A stretch of DNA of 12,369 bases. Source: CAIMMJ01 sp037131955 (GTDB lineage Bacteria > Bacteroidota > Bacteroidia > UBA4408). The notes beneath the pieces are model-generated. The model was not told where the DNA came from, made no database searches, and was given only the letters and a program-made list of their open reading frames with translations. The DNA is taken from assembly GCA_037131955.1 (NCBI GenBank), contig JBAXQC010000078.1, positions 1-12,369 of the forward strand, read 5' to 3'. Positions 1 to 6,411 of the stretch are shown piece after piece. Position numbers and translations under genes: made by a program. Each line of letters starts with the position of its first letter. The stretch's first letter is position 1.

Positions 1-74
1 AACAAAACAATTTTTTCAACCATCAGTTGTTAATCCTTAAATTAAAAAAAAGACCGTACATTGTATTTAGAAAT

Positions 75-82
75 TAGTTTTG
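75..82 (+). promoter_or_regulatory. Candidate Bacteroidota -7 promoter box for ftsK
   Basis: The sequence TAGTTTTG fits the TAnnTTTG consensus recognised by the primary sigma factor of Bacteroidota. It ends 15 nt before the ftsK ATG, so a start site about 7 nt downstream would leave a leader of only about 9 nt. A TTG at 61-63 is too close (11 nt spacer) to be a standard -33 element, so only the -7 half is supported. The rest of 1-97 is AT-rich and shows no gene. Confidence 0.45.
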
Positions 83-97
83 TAGAAAATTGGATGA

Positions 98-2683
98 ATG
101 TCTAACGAATTTAAAAACAATAAAAAAGATACTGAAGTTGGGGACAAAACTTCAGCTAAAGAAGACGTTAATGCAATAAACTCAAACGTTGAGAATCAAA
201 AAAATAAAAATGCAAGTGGATTAGTTAATTTTTTTGCCAACCAAAAATTTAAGCGATCTCTTGGTATAATTTTTCTTACATTTTCTGTCTATCTATTTAT
301 CGCATTTTTTTCATTTTTCTTCACTTGGCAAAAAGACCAAGATAAAGTATTAAGCGGTTTTTGGAGTTTATTGTCCTCCTCAGAAATTAAAATAGAAAAT
401 TGGTTGGGAAAAATAGGTGCCATGCTATCGCATAGTTTTATTACTAACGGTTTTGGAATTGGCGCTTTTATTTGGATTATCATATTTTTTGTAATTGGAT
501 TTAAATTGCTTTTCAATAAAACTCTCATTCCTATTTCTAAGTTGATATTAAACAGTTTGATAGTTATGATTCTAACTTCTATTTCTTTGGGATATATTTT
601 CAAAGAAAATTATTTTTATTTAGGCGGCGTTGTTGGGCTTCAAACGTCAACGTGGCTAATTGCAACAATTGGAAACATTGGAACAGCTATAGCGCTAATT
701 GCTATTGTATCTATTGCCTTAATATTTTATTTTAACCATTTATTTCAAAAATCAGTATTTCAAAAATTTATTCCTAGCAAAAACAAAACTAGTAAAGAGG
801 AAATTTTTGAAGATGAAAAAAATGAGAATGTAGAAAATGAAATTGAATTAATGCATGAAAAAGCAACAAGTGAAAATGATAGATTTAGCAACTTAAAAAA
901 TCCAAACGAACCTTCTCTGCTAAAAAAGAAAGCAAACGAAAAGTCAAGCGTTGAAAATTCAATTAAAACAGAAAAGGTGCAATTGGAAATTACGAATTCC
1001 AACAACGAAAAAGTAGAAATTAATGAAGAAGTTGTTTTTGAAATTGAACCACAAAAGATTGAAACAATTATAGAAAAGGTAGAAAGTATAGAGGACAATA
1101 GTATTCCTGTAATTGATGAATTTGATACACAAAAAATAGTTTCAATTCCTACATTATTAGAGGAGTTAGGCGAATATGATCCTAAACTAGATTTGTCTAA
1201 TTACGAATATCCGCCAGTAACACTGCTAGACATAAGAGGCTCTGATAATATTGTGATAAACAACGAAGAGCTTACCCTAAACAAGGATAGAATTATTGAA
1301 ACGCTTAAAAATTATTCCATAGAGATTTCAAAAATTTCTGCAACCATTGGGCCAACGGTAACTCTATATGAAATAAATCCTGCTCCTGGTGTTAGAATTT
1401 CAAAAATTAAAAACCTAGAAGACGATATTGCTCTGAGCCTTTCTGCACTTGGCATAAGGATTATTGCACCTATTCCAGGCAAAGGAACAATTGGTATAGA
1501 AGTTCCCAATCAAAAACCCGAAATTGTTTCGATGAGGTCTATCATTGCCTCCGAAAAATTTCAGAAAACAGATTTTGAATTGCCCATTGCTTTAGGGAAA
1601 ACAATTTCTAACGAAATATTTATTGCCGACCTTGCCAAAATGCCGCATTTATTAATGGCTGGTGCTACAGGGCAAGGAAAATCAGTAGGACTTAATGCCA
1701 TTTTGGTTTCTCTGTTGTTTAAAAAACATCCTTCGCAAATTAAATTTGTTTTGGTGGATCCAAAAAAAGTAGAACTCACTTTATTCAACATAATTGAAAA
1801 ACATTTTTTAGCAAAACTTCCCGATTCTTCCGAAGCAATTATTACCGATACAAAAAAAGTAATTTATACACTTAACTCCTTGTGTATAGAAATGGACAAC
1901 AGGTATGAATTGCTAAAAGATGCACAAGTAAGGAATTTAAAAGAATACAATGTTAAATTTATTTCTAGAAGATTAAATCCAAAAGAAGGCCACAGGTATT
2001 TGCCATATATAGTATTGGTGGTGGATGAATTTGCCGACTTAATTATGACCGCAGGAAAAGAAGTAGAAATGCCTATAGCACGTTTGGCGCAATTGGCAAG
2101 AGCAATAGGTATACATTTGGTAATTGCAACGCAAAGGCCATCCGTAAATATTATAACAGGAACTATAAAAGCAAATTTTCCAGCAAGAATTGCATTTAGA
2201 GTAAGTTCTAAAATAGACAGTAGAACCATATTAGACGGCTCAGGAGCTGACCAGTTAATTGGACGAGGCGACATGCTTTTGTCAACAGGAAATGATTTAA
2301 TAAGAATTCAATGTGCTTTTGTAGATACGCCAGAAGTAGAGAGAATTGCAGAATTTATTGGCAAGCAAAGAAGCTATCCGCATGCTTACGAATTGCCTGA
2401 ATTTTCTGGTGAAGAGGCAGGAGAAAAGAAAGAAGAAATTGACTTATCTCAACGAGACCAGTATTTTGTTGAAGCTGCAAGAATTATTGTTCAACATCAA
2501 CAAGGGTCAACATCACTAATACAACGAAGATTAAAACTTGGATACAACAGAGCTGGAAGAATTGTAGATCAACTAGAAGCTGCTGGCATTGTTGGACCAA
2601 ATGAGGGAAGTAAAGCCAGGCAGGTGCTCTTCCCAACTGAACAATCGTTAGAAGAATTTTTACAAGAAAAGAATTTGATTTAA
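98..2683 (+). CDS. ftsK: DNA translocase FtsK
   Basis: This is the septal DNA pump that moves chromosome termini out of the closing septum and activates XerCD/dif recombination. The N-terminus is a polar tail followed by four hydrophobic segments (about residues 54-76, 118-139, 147-168, 187-212), as in inner-membrane FtsK. Residues about 225-370 form a Glu/Lys/Asn-rich linker of low complexity. The motor follows: an alpha/beta domain, Walker A GATGQGKS at 522-529 (Lys528), and Walker B ending in Asp643-Glu644 within LVVDEFAD. The C-terminal winged-helix gamma domain, which reads polar DNA motifs in known FtsK proteins, is present at about 787-850 (LGYNRAGRIVDQLEAAGIVG). At 861 aa it is a normal full-length form for this phylum. 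The ATG at 98 is chosen because the overlapping ATG at 94 runs into a stop after two codons. The lolA-like gene follows after 97 bp. Confidence 0.97.
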   Translation: MSNEFKNNKKDTEVGDKTSAKEDVNAINSNVENQKNKNASGLVNFFANQKFKRSLGIIFLTFSVYLFIAFFSFFFTWQKDQDKVLSGFWSLLSSSEIKIENWLGKIGAMLSHSFITNGFGIGAFIWIIIFFVIGFKLLFNKTLIPISKLILNSLIVMILTSISLGYIFKENYFYLGGVVGLQTSTWLIATIGNIGTAIALIAIVSIALIFYFNHLFQKSVFQKFIPSKNKTSKEEIFEDEKNENVENEIELMHEKATSENDRFSNLKNPNEPSLLKKKANEKSSVENSIKTEKVQLEITNSNNEKVEINEEVVFEIEPQKIETIIEKVESIEDNSIPVIDEFDTQKIVSIPTLLEELGEYDPKLDLSNYEYPPVTLLDIRGSDNIVINNEELTLNKDRIIETLKNYSIEISKISATIGPTVTLYEINPAPGVRISKIKNLEDDIALSLSALGIRIIAPIPGKGTIGIEVPNQKPEIVSMRSIIASEKFQKTDFELPIALGKTISNEIFIADLAKMPHLLMAGATGQGKSVGLNAILVSLLFKKHPSQIKFVLVDPKKVELTLFNIIEKHFLAKLPDSSEAIITDTKKVIYTLNSLCIEMDNRYELLKDAQVRNLKEYNVKFISRRLNPKEGHRYLPYIVLVVDEFADLIMTAGKEVEMPIARLAQLARAIGIHLVIATQRPSVNIITGTIKANFPARIAFRVSSKIDSRTILDGSGADQLIGRGDMLLSTGNDLIRIQCAFVDTPEVERIAEFIGKQRSYPHAYELPEFSGEEAGEKKEEIDLSQRDQYFVEAARIIVQHQQGSTSLIQRRLKLGYNRAGRIVDQLEAAGIVGPNEGSKARQVLFPTEQSLEEFLQEKNLI

Positions 2684-2701
2684 AATTTTATAGTTAATTT
2701 G
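2674..2701 (+). promoter_or_regulatory. Weak promoter candidate for the lolA-like gene
   Basis: TTAATTTG at 2694-2701 matches TAnnTTTG at seven of eight positions. A TTTG at 2674-2677, inside the end of ftsK, lies 16 nt upstream and could be the -33 element, although that spacing is slightly short. The leader would be about 70 nt. Read-through from ftsK is an equally good explanation, because no terminator is visible between the two genes. Confidence 0.2.
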
Positions 2702-2780
2702 GCAAGACCTTTGATATTTCAAATTAAACCATTCAGCAATTTCTTTATCAAAGTAACTGAAATTAAAATTTAAAAATTAA

Positions 2781-3458
2781 ATGAAAACTGTTTTAAGAAA
2801 ATTACTTGTCACCATTTTATTCTTTTCAGCAATAACATCTAATGGTCAAAATCAGACGTCTAAAATTGATAACAAAGCAAAAAAAATATTAGATGAGTTA
2901 AGTGTAAAAACAAAACAATACAAAACAATTGTTTCTGAATTCATTATTCTAGCTGAAAATAAAGTTGCAAAAACCAAAGATGTACAAAAAGGCAAAATAT
3001 GGATTAAAGGAGCCAAATATAAATTAGATATTGCAAACCAGGTAATTATTAATGATTCAAAAACTATTTACACAGTATTAAAAGACGCCGAAGAAGTGCA
3101 AATTAACAATGCAGATGAAAAAAAATCTGAGGATCAAATTTCACCAGCAAATATTTTTACCATTTATGAAAAAGGATTCAAATATGAATTTGTAAAAGAA
3201 GAAAAATTAAAAGACGGCACAACTTCTATTCAAGTAAAATTGTTTCCAAACGAGCCTAAGAAAAAAAACTTTCATACTCTAATTTTAAATATCGACAAAG
3301 CTAAAAATCAAGTATCCAGCTTTGTGATATTAGGAAAAGATGGTACTCAAACAACTTATTCTATTAAAAATTTTACTCCCAATTCTAACCTTGGCGATGA
3401 TATTTTTGCTTTCAATACCAAAACATATCCCAAATACGAAATTATTGACCTGCGTTAA
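2781..3458 (+). CDS. lolA: LolA-like outer-membrane lipoprotein carrier
   Basis: This is probably the periplasmic carrier that accepts lipoproteins from the LolCDE exporter. The protein is 225 aa with an N-terminal signal peptide (basic MKTVLRK, then a hydrophobic core to about residue 20, cleavage likely near 22-23 before Gln). The mature part alternates short beta-strands around a KGKIWIKGAKYKLDI core, which fits the single-domain curved beta-sheet (LolA) fold. It ends in the motif YPKYEIIDLR, similar to endings of Bacteroidota LolA proteins. Its position right after ftsK is common in this phylum and also in proteobacteria, which supports the call. LolA sequences diverge strongly, so the family assignment rests on fold pattern, size, signal peptide and context rather than on catalytic residues. 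I cannot tell whether lipoprotein carriage is its only job. Confidence 0.78.
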   Translation: MKTVLRKLLVTILFFSAITSNGQNQTSKIDNKAKKILDELSVKTKQYKTIVSEFIILAENKVAKTKDVQKGKIWIKGAKYKLDIANQVIINDSKTIYTVLKDAEEVQINNADEKKSEDQISPANIFTIYEKGFKYEFVKEEKLKDGTTSIQVKLFPNEPKKKNFHTLILNIDKAKNQVSSFVILGKDGTQTTYSIKNFTPNSNLGDDIFAFNTKTYPKYEIIDLR

Positions 3459-3497
3459 GCATTAACAATTATTAATTTTATCCTTGTTTCATTCCTA

Positions 3498-3505
3498 TAA
3501 TTTTG
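3498..3505 (+). promoter_or_regulatory. Candidate -7 promoter box for the thioredoxin-like/Skp-like pair
   Basis: TAATTTTG is an exact TAnnTTTG match in the 72-bp gap after the lolA-like gene. A start site about 7 nt downstream would give a leader of about 19 nt ending in an A-run just before the ATG at 3531. No well-spaced -33 TTG is seen; the TTG at 3484-3486 is only 11 nt upstream. It would drive both genes from 3531 to 5566. Confidence 0.45.
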
Positions 3506-3530
3506 TGCTTCCTATATTTTTATTAAAAAA

Positions 3531-4952
3531 ATGAGAACAAAATTATTATTAGCAACAATTTGTTTTTACTGCACATCGCTTACATGGGCTGCAAACAACA
3601 CAGGGTATTCAATAAAAGTTAAAGTAAATGGTCTAAAGGATACGGTTCTGATGCTTGGAAATCATTTTGCCGACAAACAGTATGTAACAGACACCGTAAG
3701 GGTTGATTCAAAAGGTCAGGCAATCTTTTCAGGCAACGAAAAACTTAATGGTGGAATTTATTTGGCAATTCTACCCAGTAAAAAATACTTTGAGTTTTTA
3801 GTTACCGAAAATCAAGAATTCTCTCTAGAAACTGATACCCTTGATTTTATTTATAACATGAAAGTAAAGGACAGCAAAGACAATACATTTTTTTATGATT
3901 ACCTTAAGTTTATTGATGATAAGGGCCGTAAAATGGAACAATTAAAAAGAACTATTGAAAGAAAAGAAACTCCCAAAGATTCTATTGAACTTGCAAAAAA
4001 AACAGGCAGTGAGATAGATGCTCAAGTAAAAAATTATAAAAAAGATTTTATCGCAAAAAACCCCAAAAACTTCTTAAGTGATATATTTTTGGCATCTACT
4101 GATCCTGAAATACCCGAAATACCAGTTCTTTCTAATGGTAGAAAAGATTCAACATTCCAGTTCAATTATTACAGAAAGCACTATTTTGACAACATGAATT
4201 TTGCCAATGATTGGCTATTAAGAACGCCAATATTTCATGGTAGGATAAAAAATTATGTAGAAAATCTGACCTTTCAAATTCCAGATTCAATTTCTAAATC
4301 TTGTATTGAAATTTGCGACAAAGCAAAAGCAAACAAAGAGATTTTTAAATATTGTGTAGTATATTTTACAAGCAATTACGAAAAATCAAACATCATGGGA
4401 ATGGATGCAGTGTTTGTGGACATGGTAGAAAAATATTACAAAACCAACCAAGCATTTTGGGCGGATTCAGTTACACTTTTTAAAATAAAAGACCGTTCAG
4501 ATAAGTTAAAACCTCTTCTATTAGGAAAAACAGCTCCCAATTTAACGCTCAAAGACTCAGCCGGCGTTTATCAAACCTTGTATAATCTAAAAAACAGGTT
4601 TACCATTTTGGCTTTCTGGGATCCAGATTGCTCTCATTGTAAAAAAGAAATTCCTAAACTTTATTCTGAATTTTCTGGCGGCATAAATGCTAAAGATGTT
4701 CAAGTGTATGCAGTATGCACCGAAACAGAGCGAAAAAAGTGGGTAGAGTTTATACAAAAAGAAAAATTAAATTGGATAAATGTTGCTGATATCGAACTAG
4801 TAAATCCTTTCAGATCAATATATGACATACATTCTACTCCTGTGCTATATATATTAGACAAAAACAAAAAAATACTCGCTAAAAGAATCCCTGTTGAAAA
4901 AATAGGTGAATTTTTAGACCGTCAGATTTCATTAGAAAACAAGAGAAAATAA
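3531..4952 (+). CDS. Exported DUF4369-like protein with C-terminal thioredoxin-like (TlpA/AhpC-TSA) domain
   Basis: This is a periplasmic or envelope protein of 473 aa. It has a signal peptide (residues 1 to about 20, cleavage likely after TWA). Residues about 25-120 form a beta-rich domain resembling the DUF4369 module often found on Bacteroidota thioredoxins. Residues about 120-325 form an alpha-helical middle region, possibly DUF5106-like. Residues about 330-465 are a thioredoxin fold. The redox motif is CSHC at 367-370 in the context FWDPDCSHCKKEIPKL, and the expected cis-proline follows at Pro437 (STPVLYILD). Both active-site cysteines are present, so it should do disulfide exchange; whether it reduces or oxidises cannot be read from sequence. 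The stop is only 11 bp before the anchored Skp-like gene, so the two are probably co-transcribed. The N-terminal domain names come from pattern memory and are less certain than the thioredoxin call. Confidence 0.85.
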   Translation: MRTKLLLATICFYCTSLTWAANNTGYSIKVKVNGLKDTVLMLGNHFADKQYVTDTVRVDSKGQAIFSGNEKLNGGIYLAILPSKKYFEFLVTENQEFSLETDTLDFIYNMKVKDSKDNTFFYDYLKFIDDKGRKMEQLKRTIERKETPKDSIELAKKTGSEIDAQVKNYKKDFIAKNPKNFLSDIFLASTDPEIPEIPVLSNGRKDSTFQFNYYRKHYFDNMNFANDWLLRTPIFHGRIKNYVENLTFQIPDSISKSCIEICDKAKANKEIFKYCVVYFTSNYEKSNIMGMDAVFVDMVEKYYKTNQAFWADSVTLFKIKDRSDKLKPLLLGKTAPNLTLKDSAGVYQTLYNLKNRFTILAFWDPDCSHCKKEIPKLYSEFSGGINAKDVQVYAVCTETERKKWVEFIQKEKLNWINVADIELVNPFRSIYDIHSTPVLYILDKNKKILAKRIPVEKIGEFLDRQISLENKRK

Positions 4953-4963
4953 AACAATACAAT

Positions 4964-5566
4964 TTGAAAAATACTCAATTAATAGCCAATATCATCTTTG
5001 GAATTGCACTTGCAGTTTTATTTTTTCTTCATTTTTCGGGTCAATCAAACACCAATCAAAAAGAAAGTATAGTAAGCCCTAAAATAGAGCTCAAATCCTC
5101 TAAATTGGTTTACATTAATACCGATTCTCTTTGGGAAAATTACGAATATGTAAAAGAGATAAAGAAAACATTATTGAACCAAAGAAACCAGGCCGAAGCA
5201 GAATTTGCTCAAAAATACCAGGCATTGGCAAACGAAGAACAGAACTTTAGAGAAATTGCCCAAAGATTAAGCGAAGAAGAAGGAATTAAGCAGCAACAGG
5301 AATTGCTCTTAAAAGAACAAAAACTTGGTGAATTTAGAGACCAAATGCAAGAAAGATTGATGAAGTCTGAACAAGACAAAAACGAACAAATCACAAAAAA
5401 TATTACCGACTACTTAAAAATTGCATACAACAATACGCCTTACAACTATATTTTAGGCTATACAAAAGGTGGAGGAATATTATTTGCACACGACAGTTTA
5501 GACATTACCAATGAGGTAATAAGCGGACTTAACGCCAATCACAACAAAAAAAAAGATAAAAAATAA
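4964..5566 (+). CDS. Membrane-anchored Skp/OmpH-like coiled-coil protein (TTG start)
   Basis: This is a 200-aa protein with one hydrophobic segment at residues about 7-25 (IANIIFGIALAVLFFLHFSG). It has no obvious signal-peptidase site, so it is likely anchored in the inner membrane with the rest in the periplasm. After a linker comes the strand motif LVYINTDSLWENY (48-60), matching the start of the Skp/OmpH fold. A long charged coiled coil follows at about 62-148 (rich in Glu, Gln, Lys), then a return segment YNYILGYTKGGGILFAHDSLDIT at about 160-182 and a Lys-rich tail. The start is TTG at 4964: the frame has no upstream ATG after the previous stop, and the next in-frame Met lies deep in the coiled coil. 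No Shine-Dalgarno is seen. The job is inferred: a Skp-like holdase or an envelope scaffold. Confidence 0.8.
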   Translation: MKNTQLIANIIFGIALAVLFFLHFSGQSNTNQKESIVSPKIELKSSKLVYINTDSLWENYEYVKEIKKTLLNQRNQAEAEFAQKYQALANEEQNFREIAQRLSEEEGIKQQQELLLKEQKLGEFRDQMQERLMKSEQDKNEQITKNITDYLKIAYNNTPYNYILGYTKGGGILFAHDSLDITNEVISGLNANHNKKKDKK

Positions 5567-5590
5567 GGGAAGTGCCCTTTATTCTTTTAA
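5565..5590 (+). terminator. Weak terminator-like hairpin after the anchored Skp-like gene
   Basis: AAGGG (5565-5569) pairs with CCCTT (5575-5579) around the loop AAGTG, followed by a T-rich but interrupted run. The stem begins within the stop codon. With five pairs and an imperfect U-tract it is weaker than the terminator at 10259. It sits where a transcription unit would be expected to end, ahead of the uppS promoter box. Confidence 0.35.
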
Positions 5591-5652
5591 TTTTAAGCAA
5601 TATTAGTTTCTTCAAAAGTTAATAATAAGTAAGTCAAATTAAAAGGTATTAT

Positions 5653-5660
5653 TAAATTTG
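5653..5660 (+). promoter_or_regulatory. Candidate -7 promoter box directly upstream of uppS
   Basis: TAAATTTG is an exact TAnnTTTG match, with seven bases between it and the uppS ATG at 5668. With the usual spacing to the start site, transcription would begin at or within a base or two of the ATG. No TTG -33 element is seen at the expected distance. It would be the promoter for uppS-bamA and perhaps for the downstream chaperone genes. Confidence 0.5.
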
Positions 5661-5667
5661 CGAAATT

Positions 5668-6411
5668 ATGAGTTTAGACAGTAGAATAAATCTCCAAAAA
5701 TTACCCAAACACGTTGCCATAATAATGGATGGAAATGGCAGATGGGCAAAACAACAGGGGGAACAAAGAGTATTTGGTCATCAAAATGGAGTTCGCTCTG
5801 TAAAGGAATGTACCGAAGCCGCAGCAGAACTTGGAATTGAATATTTAACCATGTATGCTTTCTCTGCCGAAAATTGGAACCGTCCTCAAGAAGAAGTAAA
5901 TGCATTGATGTCTTTACTGGTAAGCACAATAAATTCTGAGCTTGACACACTAAATAAAAACAAAATTCGTTTGATGGCTATTGGCGATTTAAAATCATTG
6001 CCAACTGAATGTTACAGCGAATTGATGAGTGCAATAGAAAATACCAAAAACAACGATAGACTTACCTTAGTTTTAGCATTGAGCTACAGTTCCAAGCAAG
6101 AAATTACTTATGCAGCAAAAGCAATTGCAACCGACGTATTAAATGGAGTAATACCTATTGATTCAATATCTGAAGATACAATTACAAACTATTTGTTTAC
6201 ATCAAATATTCCCGATCCGGAATTGATGATTAGAACCAGCGGTGAGCATAGAATAAGTAATTTTTTAATGTGGCAATTGGCTTATGCCGAACTTTATTTT
6301 ACTGATAAACTATGGCCTGAATTTGAAAGACAAGATTTTTTTGATGCCATTGTTGACTATCAAAAAAGAGAAAGAAGATTTGGTAAAACTAGCGAGCAAT
6401 TAACGGAATAG
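5668..6411 (+). CDS. uppS: Isoprenyl transferase (undecaprenyl diphosphate synthase, cis-prenyltransferase)
   Basis: This enzyme adds isopentenyl units in cis to farnesyl diphosphate to build the C55 carrier lipid used for peptidoglycan and surface polysaccharides; it acts at the cytoplasmic face of the membrane. The protein is 247 aa, the normal family length. IMDGNGRWA at 19-27 carries the catalytic Asp21 (Asp26 in E. coli) and the diphosphate-binding Asn and Arg. AFSAENWNRP at 64-73 is the second conserved block. RTSGEHRISNFL at 189-200 supplies Arg189, Arg195 and Ser197, which bind isopentenyl diphosphate, and Glu208 in AYAELYF is the metal ligand. RTSGE replaces the RTGGE seen in E. coli, a mild change. 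The stop codon abuts the bamA ATG with no gap, so the two are probably translated from one message. Confidence 0.97.
   Translation: MSLDSRINLQKLPKHVAIIMDGNGRWAKQQGEQRVFGHQNGVRSVKECTEAAAELGIEYLTMYAFSAENWNRPQEEVNALMSLLVSTINSELDTLNKNKIRLMAIGDLKSLPTECYSELMSAIENTKNNDRLTLVLALSYSSKQEITYAAKAIATDVLNGVIPIDSISEDTITNYLFTSNIPDPELMIRTSGEHRISNFLMWQLAYAELYFTDKLWPEFERQDFFDAIVDYQKRERRFGKTSEQLTE

Noticed and set aside
289..2274. Several open frames on the - strand opposite ftsK
   Set aside because: Their translations are Ser/Phe/Leu-rich mirror images of Lys/Glu/Asn-rich coding sequence, with no recognisable domain. They lie wholly within a conserved gene.
2732..2764. Inverted repeats TTCAG/CTGAA and AATTTC/GAAATT in the ftsK-lolA gap
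   Set aside because: Short arms with long or overlapping spacers compete with each other; no regulatory context supports them.
3454..3466. Perfect GTTAA-GCA-TTAAC hairpin at the stop of the lolA-like gene
   Set aside because: Five mostly A-T pairs with a three-base loop and no following U-tract; this is expected by chance in AT-rich DNA and too weak to terminate.
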